24,362 nucleotides of DNA from SZUA-448 sp964602475 (lineage in GTDB: Bacteria > Bacillota > Clostridia > Lachnospirales > Lachnospiraceae). Shown piece after piece: positions 1-7,742 of the stretch. The stretch spans positions 1 through 24,362 of the forward strand of contig CAZRRN010000041.1 in the NCBI GenBank assembly GCA_964602475.1, in the 5' to 3' direction. The notes beneath the pieces were generated by a model that was not told the origin of the DNA, made no database searches, and worked only from the letters and a program-made list of their open reading frames with translations. The position numbers were made by a program, and so were the translations under genes. Numbering within the stretch: the first letter of the stretch is position 1; each line of letters opens with the position of its first letter.

Positions 1-25
1 AATTACTGTTCATTACCTGTAAAGG

Positions 26-59
26 CAAAAAGAACTGCCAGGAAAACCTGACAGTTCTT
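26..59 (-). terminator. Rho-independent terminator of msmX
   Basis: On the minus strand AAGAACTG and CAGTTCTT pair, extended inward by CAGG/CCTG around a TTTT loop, and the stem runs into TTTTTG. It lies about 30 bases after the msmX stop. There is no comparable A-tract-free T run on the plus strand, so it acts for leftward transcription. Confidence 0.85.
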
Positions 60-87
60 AATATAAGCATTAAATGTGATAATTGGA

Positions 88-1203
88 CTAGTTGCAGATA
101 GCCTGCTCTGTCTCTTTGTCGAATACATGAATCTTCTCAACATCGAAAGCAAACTTAACAACATCGCCAGGTCTAGCAGTTGTTCTAGGGTCAACTCGTG
201 CTGTCATAGCGTACTCTTCAAGATCGAAGTATAAGTAAACTTCAGCACCAAGTAATTCGTAAACTTTGATAGTAGCTTCAAATACGCTAAGCGGAGAAGC
301 TTCAACCATCATCTCACTGTCATATACGTCTTCAGGACGGATACCGAAGGTAACAGTCTTTCCATCATAACCGCCAGCGATCAACTTCTTAGACTTAGCA
401 GCCGGAAGAGGAATAGAACGATCAGCAATCGTTAAGTATGCAGTCTCTCCCTGAACTTCTACAACTGCATCAAGGAAGTTCATCTGCGGTGATCCCATGA
501 ATCCTGCTACGAACAAGTTCTGTGGTCTGTCATATAAGTTCTGAGGTGTATCAACCTGCTGGATGATACCATCTTTCATAACTACAATTCTGGTACCAAG
601 TGTCATAGCCTCGGTCTGATCATGTGTTACGTAGATGATAGTTGTCTCAAGTCTCTGATGAAGCTTGGAAATCTCAATACGCATCTGTACACGAAGCTTT
701 GCATCAAGGTTGGAAAGAGGCTCATCCATAAGGAATACCTTAGGTTTACGAACAATTGCACGTCCCATCGCAACACGCTGTCTCTGTCCACCGGAAAGAG
801 CCTTCGGCTTACGGTCAAGGAGCTGTTCGATTCCAAGAATTGCAGCTGCTTCATGAACCTGTTTATCAATCTGATCCTTCGGTGTTTTTCTTAACTTAAG
901 ACCAAATGCCATGTTATCATAAACAGACATATGAGGATACAGAGCGTAGTTCTGGAAAACCATTGCAATATCTCTGTCCTTCGGTTCAACATCATTCATC
1001 ATCTTGTCGCCGATCCACAGTTCACCCTGTGTGATTTCTTCCAAACCTGCGATCATACGAAGTGTTGTGGATTTACCACAGCCGGAAGGTCCTACGAAAA
1101 TAATGAATTCCTTATCTTCAATTTCAAGATTAAAATCCTTAACTGCAGCTACATCCGAGTTCGGATATACCTTGTAAATGCCTTTCAATGATAAACTTGC
1201 CAT
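88..1203 (-). CDS. msmX: MsmX/UgpC-type sugar ABC transporter ATPase
   Basis: Cytoplasmic ATPase of CUT1-type carbohydrate ABC importers; MsmX-type proteins are shared by several permease/binding-protein sets, which fits the absence of transporter partners here. The 371 residues show Walker A GPSGCGKS (38-45), Q-loop glutamine near 84, signature LSGGQ (136-140), Walker B VFLMDE (156-161), D-loop SNLD and H-loop histidine 194. A C-terminal TOBE/OB regulatory domain (about 235-371) contains FGIRPED. Length matches B. subtilis MsmX, which it closely resembles as I recall that sequence. The ATG follows AGGAGG by about 7 bases. It stands alone, with a terminator directly after it. Alternatives are the UgpC or MalK names of the same family; the exact sugar cannot be told from sequence. 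Confidence 0.95.
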   Translation of the reverse strand: MASLSLKGIYKVYPNSDVAAVKDFNLEIEDKEFIIFVGPSGCGKSTTLRMIAGLEEITQGELWIGDKMMNDVEPKDRDIAMVFQNYALYPHMSVYDNMAFGLKLRKTPKDQIDKQVHEAAAILGIEQLLDRKPKALSGGQRQRVAMGRAIVRKPKVFLMDEPLSNLDAKLRVQMRIEISKLHQRLETTIIYVTHDQTEAMTLGTRIVVMKDGIIQQVDTPQNLYDRPQNLFVAGFMGSPQMNFLDAVVEVQGETAYLTIADRSIPLPAAKSKKLIAGGYDGKTVTFGIRPEDVYDSEMMVEASPLSVFEATIKVYELLGAEVYLYFDLEEYAMTARVDPRTTARPGDVVKFAFDVEKIHVFDKETEQAICN

Positions 1204-1420
1204 TCTTAATCCTCCTGAAATCCTTTAGATAGAGGGAAACCCTCGCCCTCTTTATCTCCCTGCGGCATACCTGCCGTTACAACATGCGACTATAATACAA
1301 CAAAATCAAATGAATTACCATGTCCCATTTACACAAATAATTTTTTTGGTTTTTGTCTAATTTGCATACCAAAGCTGTTTTTCGGTGTTTTCGCCCATCA
1401 GAAAGCCTGATTTTTTCATT
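1204..1420 (-). promoter_or_regulatory. msmX upstream region with weak promoter and leader hairpin
   Basis: A minus-strand TATTAT (1292-1297) is the best -10, but the -35 expected 17 bases upstream is poor (TGGTAA). Between it and the AGGAGG lies a leader stem GAGGG/CCCTC (about 1228-1242). No convincing cre operator was found by eye. At 1397-1417 a small ATCAG/CTGAT stem followed by T6 reads as a terminator only on the plus strand, where no gene needs it. Confidence 0.35.
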
Positions 1421-2299
1421 CTACTGTATATTTTCTATAAATCCTTCACCCATTACTTCCCTGACATCGCTCACAATAACAAATGCATCGGGGTCTGTTT
1501 TTCCAATAATGTCCAGAACGAGTGAGATTTCTTTCTTTGAAACGACACACATCAGCATATTTTTACTGTTTCTTGAATACATTCCCATCGACGAAATACC
1601 GGTTACACCTCTGTCAAGCCTGACCATTATTTCCTGTGCAATCTGTTCCGCACGGTCCGAAATAATATATGCCATCTTGGAGAATTTTAGTCCTTCCAGA
1701 ATTCCGTCGGACATCTTTGAGGTAATATAAATAGCAATCGCCGCATACAGGGATTCATTGATTCCGAACACTGCAATACCGCTGAGTACGATTAATCCGT
1801 CGACAACGATAAGCAGCTGCGGTACGGAATAATGCTTTACCTTTGTATGAATCAGTGCACAGAGCAGATCGGTTCCGCCTGTAGTTGCCGAAGACGCAAA
1901 TACCAGCCCGATTCCGACTCCTCCGATGACACCCCCGAATACAGCCGCCAAAAGATAATCCTGTTCAAAGATCGGATATGCCGGAATCAGTCCAAGAAAC
2001 AGGGTCAATGATGCTGTGGAGAACAGTGTCCAGCCGATAAACCGCTTTCCCTTGAGTAAAAGTGCAGTCAAAAACAGAGGAATATTTAATATAAGGTTGC
2101 TGATCCAGATTGGTACTCCTCCGGATATCAGCTTTCTTGTCAGCTCCTTTATCACTATTCCGAGTCCGGTCACCCCTCCGGTAACCATTCCCATAGGGTC
2201 ATAAACCATATTAATTGAAACAGCCATCATAGCTGTCCCCAACAAAATAAAAATCACGTCCCGCAGTTTTGTTTTCTTCATCATAATCGCCAGCCCCAT
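1421..2299 (-). CDS. YitT family membrane protein (DUF161 + DUF2179)
   Basis: Predicted polytopic membrane protein of 292 residues. Several hydrophobic segments fill roughly residues 10-205 (the YitT/DUF161 part, with the glycine-rich stretch GGVIGGVGIGLVFASSATTGGTDLL typical of the family shown here by its central residues). A soluble C-terminal DUF2179 domain (about 210-288) follows, with the pattern VTGISSMGMYSR...LMCVVSKKEI. The family's substrate is not established. The annotated ATG has no visible Shine-Dalgarno; the double ATG five codons later (2284) is an alternative start. It is the last gene of the leftward envelope operon, 15 bases after the preceding stop, suggesting coupled translation. 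No clear terminator follows it. Confidence 0.88.
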   Translation of the reverse strand: MGLAIMMKKTKLRDVIFILLGTAMMAVSINMVYDPMGMVTGGVTGLGIVIKELTRKLISGGVPIWISNLILNIPLFLTALLLKGKRFIGWTLFSTASLTLFLGLIPAYPIFEQDYLLAAVFGGVIGGVGIGLVFASSATTGGTDLLCALIHTKVKHYSVPQLLIVVDGLIVLSGIAVFGINESLYAAIAIYITSKMSDGILEGLKFSKMAYIISDRAEQIAQEIMVRLDRGVTGISSMGMYSRNSKNMLMCVVSKKEISLVLDIIGKTDPDAFVIVSDVREVMGEGFIENIQ

Positions 2300-2314
2300 T
2301 TTGATACAGAATCG

Positions 2315-2737
2315 TTATTTGACCAGATAGCTCCCCTTCACATACAGCACAGCAGCAGAAGATATCTTAATTCCGTTATTCTCTCCCGGAGAAATAAACA
2401 AATGATATTTTACCATGATATTTCCATTGGAAAACAATTCTCCTGTCGTAAGGTCTACCAGTCCGTCTGTACCGGTTACGGTTCCGCTACCGGAATAAAG
2501 GAAAAATTCTGTTCCCTCCGAAGCGTAAAAAAACTTTCCTTTTGCAATCTCCACCGCACAAAACGAAGCCGTTCCGCCGGTAATATCGTTCAGTCTGCTC
2601 TCAAGATAGCTTTTCGTAATCAGCGGATCACTGACCGAACCGGCTCCGGCTGATGCAGCGCCGACCTTTAAGCCTCCGCAGAATACCCCTGCGGCAAGCA
2701 GCACCAGTATAATTCCGATGACAACACCCTTTTTCAT
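2315..2737 (-). CDS. Small exported or membrane-anchored protein, unknown function
   Basis: A 140-residue protein with an uncleaved-looking N-terminal hydrophobic segment (about residues 5-22, after MKK), then a small-residue linker and a compact domain. The domain has the order SDPLITKSYLESRL (about 36-49), a central GTEFFLYSGSGTV, DLTTGELFSNG, YHLFISPGENNGIKISS and a final VKGSYLVK. From memory this pattern recurs in clostridial exported proteins of unknown role; I give no function. The ATG follows GAGG by 6 bases. It lies between the LCP-like gene (54 bases upstream) and the YitT gene (15 bases downstream), so it probably acts at the outer face of the membrane with them. Confidence 0.75.
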   Translation of the reverse strand: MKKGVVIGIILVLLAAGVFCGGLKVGAASAGAGSVSDPLITKSYLESRLNDITGGTASFCAVEIAKGKFFYASEGTEFFLYSGSGTVTGTDGLVDLTTGELFSNGNIMVKYHLFISPGENNGIKISSAAVLYVKGSYLVK

Positions 2738-2791
2738 AACTGCCTCATTTCTTCATATATAAACAGTTTCACACCGCCCACGATAAACGGA

Positions 2792-3577
2792 TTAATCTCC
2801 GTAATTAAAAAAGTCTTTTTCTACACTGATTATATAACCATTGTTATGACTTTCCCCCGGAATGATACAGTAACTGATGCTCCTGTTCGACAATCCTTCA
2901 TAGGTTTCCAGATAGAACATTTTCTCGCTGACCGAAAGATCACTCTCACATTGTTCCCATATCGAACACAGATATGCTTTCATGCCACCGCTTTTTCTGA
3001 CCTGTTCCATTAGATCCTCCCGAAGAAAATCTGTGTATGTGCTGCTTTTCATAGACTCATTTATAAACTGCAGATATACCTGCTCAGGCATAATTGTATA
3101 GTAATCCGGTCGGACAGGAAGTATTTCTTCCAATGCCTCCAGTACCATATCGTATGCCCGGGCTGATTCAAAATATCCATACAGCGAAGACAGCGAAGTA
3201 ATCTGCGGCACCGATGCGTTTACCAGAATCATTTTCTGATACAATGCAGTTGACAAGGTAAGTCTCGTATCCGACGGAATCTCCATAAAGCGCAGGGATA
3301 CTTTTTTACAGTCAATCACAGTTAGGAAAACATGGTTCAGTGTCCCGGAGGCTTCTCCCGTTACAAATACAATCTGTACTGCATTTTCCTTTGCTTTCTT
3401 GTCCGACGATACCGGCAGTTCCGTCACCACTGTCAGTCCTAATGTACCCCCACTGTTAACTGCGAAAATGCCGTGTATCATTGCCGGCACTATCATCATT
3501 GTAATAAAAAAGAGCAGAGCACAGCACGCTGTACCCAGCGCGATGCGGACTACTCTTACTGCAGAATTTTGCTTCAT
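2792..3577 (-). CDS. Degenerate LytR-CpsA-Psr-like membrane protein
   Basis: About 261 residues with one N-terminal membrane anchor and an extracytoplasmic domain. Its layout matches LCP proteins, which attach wall glycopolymers: LNHVFLTVIDCKKVSLRFMEIPSDT corresponds in position to the family's D-x-h-h-x-h... IPRDT strand; a later ITSLSSLYGYF and ILPVRPDYYTIMPEQ correspond to the 'NxAY..GG' and 'hxxDYYhxh' segments; the end carries a PGE...VEKDFF stretch. The family arginine of PRD is serine here, and the second conserved arginine region is not evident, so catalysis is doubtful. I chose the ATG at 3577 (SD GGAAGGG, 6 bases) over an upstream GTG at 3595. It lies 41 bases after the pseudokinase gene. 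A different exported fold is possible. Confidence 0.6.
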   Translation of the reverse strand: MKQNSAVRVVRIALGTACCALLFFITMMIVPAMIHGIFAVNSGGTLGLTVVTELPVSSDKKAKENAVQIVFVTGEASGTLNHVFLTVIDCKKVSLRFMEIPSDTRLTLSTALYQKMILVNASVPQITSLSSLYGYFESARAYDMVLEALEEILPVRPDYYTIMPEQVYLQFINESMKSSTYTDFLREDLMEQVRKSGGMKAYLCSIWEQCESDLSVSEKMFYLETYEGLSNRSISYCIIPGESHNNGYIISVEKDFFNYGD

Positions 3578-3618
3578 GCCAGTCCCTTCCGTCACAACAG
3601 TACTTAACCCGAATGCGC

Positions 3619-4818
3619 CTACGGTGTTGTTGGGCTGATTGCCTGCGCCGGGTCCGTTTCCTTTGTCTGGTCAGCTGCCTGCGNNNNNNNNNNNNNNNNN
3701 NNNNNNNNNNNNNNNNNNNNNNNNNNNNNNNNNNNNNNNNNNNNNNNNNNNNNNNNNNNNNNNNNNNNNNNNNNNNNNNNNNNTGCCTGCGCCGGGTCCG
3801 TTTCCTTTGTCTGGTCAGCTGCCTGCGTCGGATCCGTTTCCTTTGTCTGGTCTGTATCCGCCTTTGGCGGTTCTGTCATGACCTTATCCGCTGCACCTGC
3901 AGGAATCCCGTTCTCCACCAGAAGCTCTTCTTCCGCAATGGCTCTCCCGGAATTATCGTTAAGAACCGGTGCCTTACTAATCCCTGTAAAGGGAAGAATA
4001 ATTATCGCTCCCGCAAGCATCACCGCTGTGGAAAGAACCGCAAATGCCATTTGCTTCTTTCGAACCATTCTGGGCATCGCCTGTTCCAGTGCTGTCATTA
4101 GCTGTCCCGGTGAAACAAATCTTCTGTATTCCGCAGGCTGAAGACAACGCCGGATTATTTTTTTCATTGAGGGAGAAAGCTTCTTCTCCGTTTCTTTATT
4201 CAATACACTGGATCCTGTCAGCATAAAGCACATCAGAATCCCCACTGCTGCTGCATTCTTCTCCCAGCCTCGTCCGTTTTCATCGGAAAAGTAAATTCCC
4301 TCCGGCTCCACCAGCTTCATCCTGCCGTCATCCGTAACCAAAATGTTCTGAGCAACAATACTCTTCGGAGCTACCGTCAGATGCCTGTCATACAGTTCTT
4401 TCAGAAGAAGGCATACATCCGTTGTAAGTCCGCGAACCTGATCTTCCGAAAAAATCCCATTCCTCACTAATGCTCCGTTCAGGCTTTCTCCGACAACGTA
4501 CTCGCGAACCAGAACACAGCTTCTTCCTTCTTCATAAAACCCAATCTTGCGCGGAATACAGGTCAGTACCAGAAGATCCATAACATCCGACTCCGCCCTC
4601 AGATCCTCTGCTGCAGCTCCCGATGCTACTACAATAATTACCTTTGATTCATCCATTCGGTAAGCCGCAAGAAAAATCTTCTTGTCCGGACGGTTGAGAA
4701 GACAAAATACCGGCATATAAACATCCGTAATCTGCTCCGGAAGCTCTTCACTCCACAGCAAAATCAACCGCTGTTCTCTGTCGTTCTTTTTACTTTCAGC
4801 TGCATCTTGGTTCATCAT
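3619..4818 (-). CDS. Membrane-anchored pseudokinase with tandem-repeat stalk (interrupted by N gap)
   Basis: About 399 codons as assembled, including 100 unknown bases. Residues about 35-250 follow a Ser/Thr kinase layout: a hinge-like VREYVVGESLNGAL (103-116), then VAPKSIVAQNILVTDDGRMK in the place of the catalytic loop, and EPEG where DFG belongs. The catalytic aspartate of HRD, the following lysine and the DFG aspartate are missing while the loop asparagine (N158) remains, so this looks like a pseudokinase. A single membrane segment (about 257-278) is followed by an extracytoplasmic region with 12-residue repeats of the type DQTKETDPAQAA, ending QAISPTTP. The start has GGAAGAG upstream and a second ATG directly after. 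It is first of the operon with the LCP-like, exported and YitT genes and may sense or scaffold envelope partners (inference). Confidence 0.75.
   Translation of the reverse strand: MMNQDAAESKKNDREQRLILLWSEELPEQITDVYMPVFCLLNRPDKKIFLAAYRMDESKVIIVVASGAAAEDLRAESDVMDLLVLTCIPRKIGFYEEGRSCVLVREYVVGESLNGALVRNGIFSEDQVRGLTTDVCLLLKELYDRHLTVAPKSIVAQNILVTDDGRMKLVEPEGIYFSDENGRGWEKNAAAVGILMCFMLTGSSVLNKETEKKLSPSMKKIIRRCLQPAEYRRFVSPGQLMTALEQAMPRMVRKKQMAFAVLSTAVMLAGAIIILPFTGISKAPVLNDNSGRAIAEEELLVENGIPAGAADKVMTEPPKADTDQTKETDPTQAADQTKETDPAQAXXXXXXXXXXXXXXXXXXXXXXXXXXXXXXXXXXQAADQTKETDPAQAISPTTP
3640..3852 (-). repeat. 36-bp tandem repeat in the pseudokinase gene, containing an N gap
   Basis: Units of 36 bases (12 codons) start at 3640, 3676, 3784 and 3820; the last is slightly diverged (GTCGGATCC for GCCGGGTCC). 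The unknown bases 3684-3783 lie inside. From 3676 to 3784 is 108 bases, exactly three units, so the assembled length keeps frame and register. Since 100 N is a common placeholder, the real copy number is unknown. Confidence 0.9.
3684..3783. other. Assembly gap of 100 N
   Basis: Exactly 100 unknown bases flanked on both sides by identical 36-base repeat sequence, as expected when short reads fail to span a tandem array. Confidence 0.97.
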
Positions 4819-5147
4819 CGCTCTTCCATTCTAAAGCATATGCCCCGGATAAGAACCGGATTCTGATTCCGCTTACCGGGTCATGATACTTCTGTACTGA
4901 TTATCAGCCAAAACTAATTACCGGCTACTTTAGTGAACTGCTCACGGCTAAAGTCATGAGAATGCACTGACTATTTATCCAACAGTATTTCCATAAAAAG
5001 CGAATCCGTCACCGTTAGTCGACAAATATCACCATATTTATTTTGCACCATTCCAAATAAAAAAGCAAGTAATAATTCCCTATCCGCTATTCAAGTTTTT
5101 GATAACCTTTTTTCAATATTATTTTATCGTTATTCGATATTTTATTG
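4819..5147. promoter_or_regulatory. Divergent intergenic region between pseudokinase operon and DUF2975 operon
   Basis: No gene is visible. In the minus-strand leader of the pseudokinase gene an imperfect hairpin pairs TAAG with CTTA, CCGG with CCGG and CGGA with TCCG (about 4843-4880). A minus-strand TTGGCT...TATCAT pair with 17-base spacing (about 4884-4912) is the best leftward promoter, but weak. An inverted repeat ACTTTAG/CTAAAGT lies at 4927-4953. The rest is AT-rich and ends with TATCG-TTATT-CGATA (5125-5139) just upstream of the rightward promoter, a candidate operator. Confidence 0.4.
5125..5139. promoter_or_regulatory. Candidate operator, inverted repeat TATCG-N5-CGATA
   Basis: A perfect 5-base inverted repeat, eight bases before the -35 of the DUF2975/HTH operon. 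Its position suits a binding site for the HTH protein encoded by the same operon, by analogy with autoregulated small XRE regulators. No second copy was found by eye, so this is tentative. Confidence 0.3.
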
Positions 5148-5176
5148 TTGACATTCAACCTGTTATGTAGTATTAT
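5148..5176 (+). promoter_or_regulatory. SigmaA promoter of the DUF2975-HTH operon
   Basis: TTGACA at 5148-5153 and TATTAT at 5171-5176 with a 17-base spacer, about 55 bases before the DUF2975 start. Only one base of the twelve departs from consensus. Confidence 0.85.
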
Positions 5177-5230
5177 CACCCTAAGGATGCGCATCCTGAT
5201 TATTACAATTTTCCCGGGAGGATTATTATT

Positions 5231-5680
5231 ATGCAGAAGACACGACTTGCCGTTTTTACCGCAGCACTGATTAATGTTATTTTTTTCATTGGAATTGCTG
5301 TCATTCTTTCAGTTCCTTTTATTCTCCGGTATGCCGCCGGTTTCAGCCTGATCTTCCGGCAGTATTACTGGTCGATGGTTGTTCTGTTCCTGCTGTCCGG
5401 AATTCTTGCAGACCTGATTTTTTTTGAACTGCGGAACATTTTCCGAACGGTACTGAACGGCAATCCGTTTGTAATCTCCAACGTCGGTGCACTAAGGCGC
5501 ATGGGGTATTACGGATTTGCCATTGCCGTACTGACATTAATCCGGCTTTTTTTCGATATCACTCCCGCAGTTCTTGTGGTAATTCTGGTCTTTACCATTG
5601 CCGGGCTCTTTTCACTGGTTCTTTCCCAGGTTTTTCATCAGGCAGTCAACTATAAGCTTGAGAACGACCTGACCGTCTAG
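5231..5680 (+). CDS. DUF2975 family membrane protein
   Basis: A 149-residue protein with four predicted membrane segments (about 8-32, 46-68, 92-110, 113-136). It carries family-like landmarks: GNPFVISNVGALRRMGYYGF after the second segment and a C-terminal FHQAVNYKLENDLTV. DUF2975 proteins are usually encoded next to a small Cro/C1-type HTH regulator, as here (10 bases downstream); the pair may form a membrane-linked regulatory switch, but the function is not established to my knowledge. The ATG has GGGAGGA upstream with about 9 bases spacing. First gene after a strong promoter. Confidence 0.88.
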   Translation: MQKTRLAVFTAALINVIFFIGIAVILSVPFILRYAAGFSLIFRQYYWSMVVLFLLSGILADLIFFELRNIFRTVLNGNPFVISNVGALRRMGYYGFAIAVLTLIRLFFDITPAVLVVILVFTIAGLFSLVLSQVFHQAVNYKLENDLTV

Positions 5681-5690
5681 GAGGTGCTGC

Positions 5691-5927
5691 ATGGGAATCG
5701 TAATTAACTTGGATGTCATGATGGCCAAACGTAAAAAGGGGCTGAATGAGCTCTCTCAGGAGATCGACCTGACTCCGGCCAATCTGTCAATTCTGAAGAA
5801 CAACAAAGCAAAAGCAATCCGTTTTTCAACTTTGGAAGCACTTTGCAACCGGCTGAACTGCCAGCCCGGCGACATTCTTGAGTATGTTGCGGAGGAGCCT
5901 GCCCGCGAGGACGGATATGATAATTAA
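5691..5927 (+). CDS. YozG-like small HTH transcriptional regulator (XRE/Cro type)
   Basis: A 78-residue DNA-binding protein consisting almost entirely of one helix-turn-helix domain: MMAKRKKGLNELSQEID (about 9-25) leads into LTPANLSILKNNKAKAIRFS, whose second part is the recognition helix, and STLEALCNRLNCQPGDILEY closes the domain. This matches the small regulators that accompany DUF2975 proteins. The ATG follows TAGGAGG by 6 bases and lies 10 bases after the DUF2975 stop, so both come from one message. It could act on the inverted repeat at 5125-5139; that is inference. Confidence 0.9.
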   Translation: MGIVINLDVMMAKRKKGLNELSQEIDLTPANLSILKNNKAKAIRFSTLEALCNRLNCQPGDILEYVAEEPAREDGYDN

Positions 5928-5929
5928 AT

Positions 5930-5950
5930 GTGCGGAACAAGGTTCCGCAC
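5930..5950 (+). promoter_or_regulatory. Perfect intercistronic hairpin before the DUF4173 gene
   Basis: GTGCGGAAC and GTTCCGCAC form a perfect 9-bp stem with a 3-base loop, sitting 2 bases after the HTH stop and about 5 bases before the GAGG of the next gene. There is no T tract, so it is not a normal terminator. It could stabilise or separate the two halves of the message. Confidence 0.6.
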
Positions 5951-5965
5951 GGAAATGAGGATCTT

Positions 5966-7639
5966 ATGAATCAGAATGAATCTGTTAACGACCGGCCGGC
6001 TGATGGGTTGAAGCCTGCTGTACCATCTTTTTCGTTGTCACAAAAGCTTCATTCCATGTTCCCACTGTTCGGCAGCATTGCGCTGCTGCTCGGGGTCTTA
6101 TTTACCGCCTGTTTTTATAAAGCCGGTATCGGAATCAGCTACCCTGTTTATGTAATTTTTGCTGTTTTCTTTTTACAGAAGACCGCAGACAGCCTTCGGA
6201 ACTGTCAAAGTGCTTCTACCGATGAGGAACTAAAGCATTATACGATAACCGCTCCCGAGAAGAAACGTTCATTGAAAGGAATTCCGTACGATGTTGCGGC
6301 TATGCTGGTTGCGCTCTCAACCGTTTATACAGACAGGACATTTTTCCACTTCTTTAGTACAATCGGGATCCTGCTGCTTTTGGAATGTGCTTTTCTTGCA
6401 GTTCTTTTTGACGGACAGAATCTGGTACGAAGCTTCTCGACAAGGCTTTCCGAACTATTTTTGGTTCCGTTAGCAGCCCTCGCTAATTTTCCCTACGCAA
6501 TCATAGACAGTTGTTCGTTTCTTAAAAGAACACGCCTTTTGAAAAATGAAAAAGCCCGCCAGATTCTTCTTGGAATTGTAATTGCAGTTCCTCTTCTGAT
6601 TATTGTACTTTCGCTGCTTGCAAGTGCAGACATGATCTTCAGTCACCTGACCGGCGAGGTACTAAGCCGGATCTTCCGCTCTGCGGATCCTGTTCTGATT
6701 CTGCTTCAGACTCTGCTGATTTTTATATGTCTTTATAGCTTTTTTAGCGGAGCTGCCTGGCTTTTCGACTATAAAAATAAAGCTACCGGACAGGAAAAGC
6801 CTCTAAAAGCCTCCCCTTCTCTGACAGCGATTACCGTCAGCACCCTGCTTACCGTAATTTACCTGATTTTCTGCGGTATCCAAGTGATTTACCTGTTCGG
6901 CGCCGGTAATGTTACTCTTCCGGCTGATTATACTTATGCCGAATACGCACGACAGGGATTTTTCCAGCTGCTGGCTGTCACTTTACTGAACATTCTGATT
7001 GTCCTGCTCTGTCTGCGTGCTTCCGAGAGCAGTCCCGTATTAAAAGCTGTGCTGACAGTCATGTCCGCCTGCACCTATATAATGATTGCCTCTGCAGGGA
7101 TGCGGATGCTCCTTTATGTATCTGCTTACGATCTCTCCTTCCTGCGGATTCTGGTTCTCTGGTTTCTGGTCGTCAACACCTTTCTGATGACCGGAGCCTT
7201 ACTCACCATTTATCGGCCCGGCTTTCCGTTGTTCCGCTACTGTGTTGCCGTAGTCTCGGTAAGTTATATACTGCTGGTATTTTCCCGTCCGGACAATCTG
7301 ATTGCCTCTTACAACCTGTCTCCGGAACGTGATCCGGACAAAGTGGATACCTGCTACCTGTCAGAGCTTTCTTCCGATGCTGCGCCGGTGCTTTTGGAGG
7401 AACTGCACAACATCCTTCAGAACGGAATTCCCCAACATAATTACAACGACTCTGGTTCTGCTTCGGTTTATCAGCGTTATTTGGCTCTTTCCGACTACAG
7501 AGACAGGATTTACAGCGATACGAAGGACAACGGCTTTCGCGGATATAATATTTCCAGAGCACGGGCTTTGACACTGCTTAAAGAATATGATCTCCTGCCC
7601 GAAGAAAAGAGCTCGCCGCAGACTTTGCCAAGCTCGTAA
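5966..7639 (+). CDS. DUF4173/DUF4153-type polytopic membrane protein
   Basis: About 557 residues with a soluble N-terminal tail, then about ten hydrophobic segments from roughly residue 35 to 440. A C-terminal soluble part of about 110 residues (CYLSELSSDAAPVLLEEL onward) is probably outside or inside the membrane edge. Landmarks that made me choose this family are SLLASADMIFSHL in the middle and YAEYARQGFFQLLAVTLLN after the fifth or sixth segment. Function is unknown. I prefer ATG 5966 (SD GAGG, about 6 bases) to the upstream in-frame ATG at 5930, which begins inside a hairpin. It follows the HTH gene in the same operon. Confidence 0.82.
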   Translation: MNQNESVNDRPADGLKPAVPSFSLSQKLHSMFPLFGSIALLLGVLFTACFYKAGIGISYPVYVIFAVFFLQKTADSLRNCQSASTDEELKHYTITAPEKKRSLKGIPYDVAAMLVALSTVYTDRTFFHFFSTIGILLLLECAFLAVLFDGQNLVRSFSTRLSELFLVPLAALANFPYAIIDSCSFLKRTRLLKNEKARQILLGIVIAVPLLIIVLSLLASADMIFSHLTGEVLSRIFRSADPVLILLQTLLIFICLYSFFSGAAWLFDYKNKATGQEKPLKASPSLTAITVSTLLTVIYLIFCGIQVIYLFGAGNVTLPADYTYAEYARQGFFQLLAVTLLNILIVLLCLRASESSPVLKAVLTVMSACTYIMIASAGMRMLLYVSAYDLSFLRILVLWFLVVNTFLMTGALLTIYRPGFPLFRYCVAVVSVSYILLVFSRPDNLIASYNLSPERDPDKVDTCYLSELSSDAAPVLLEELHNILQNGIPQHNYNDSGSASVYQRYLALSDYRDRIYSDTKDNGFRGYNISRARALTLLKEYDLLPEEKSSPQTLPSS

Positions 7640-7650
7640 CAAAATGATTC

Positions 7651-7679
7651 TTGACAAGGCTCTTCTACTGAATGATAAT
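7651..7679 (+). promoter_or_regulatory. SigmaA promoter before the S41 peptidase gene
   Basis: TTGACA (7651-7656), 17-base spacer, GATAAT (7674-7679), starting 11 bases after the DUF4173 stop. A hairpin with T tract lies just downstream of the predicted start point (about 7686). Confidence 0.7.
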
Positions 7680-7689
7680 AAACAAATGG

Positions 7690-7725
7690 CTGCATCGGTC
7701 CGTCGGAGCGGTGCAGTACATTTTT
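7690..7725 (+). terminator. Hairpin with T tract between DUF4173 and S41 genes
   Basis: CTGCATCG (7690-7697) pairs with CGGTGCAG (7709-7716) with one G-U pair; TACATTTTT follows. It may end the DUF4173 message, or, because the promoter at 7651-7679 lies upstream of it, act as an attenuator in the S41 leader. Confidence 0.55.
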
Positions 7726-7742
7726 AAAGTGGGAGTTAAATC

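Noticed and set aside
1397..1417. Stem with T6 as a plus-strand terminator
   Set aside because: No plus-strand gene ends there and the stem is only 5 bp; minus strand lacks a T tract.
3613..4101. Open frame on the plus strand opposite the pseudokinase gene
   Set aside because: Mirror of the repeat-bearing gene, no ribosome site, low-complexity product.
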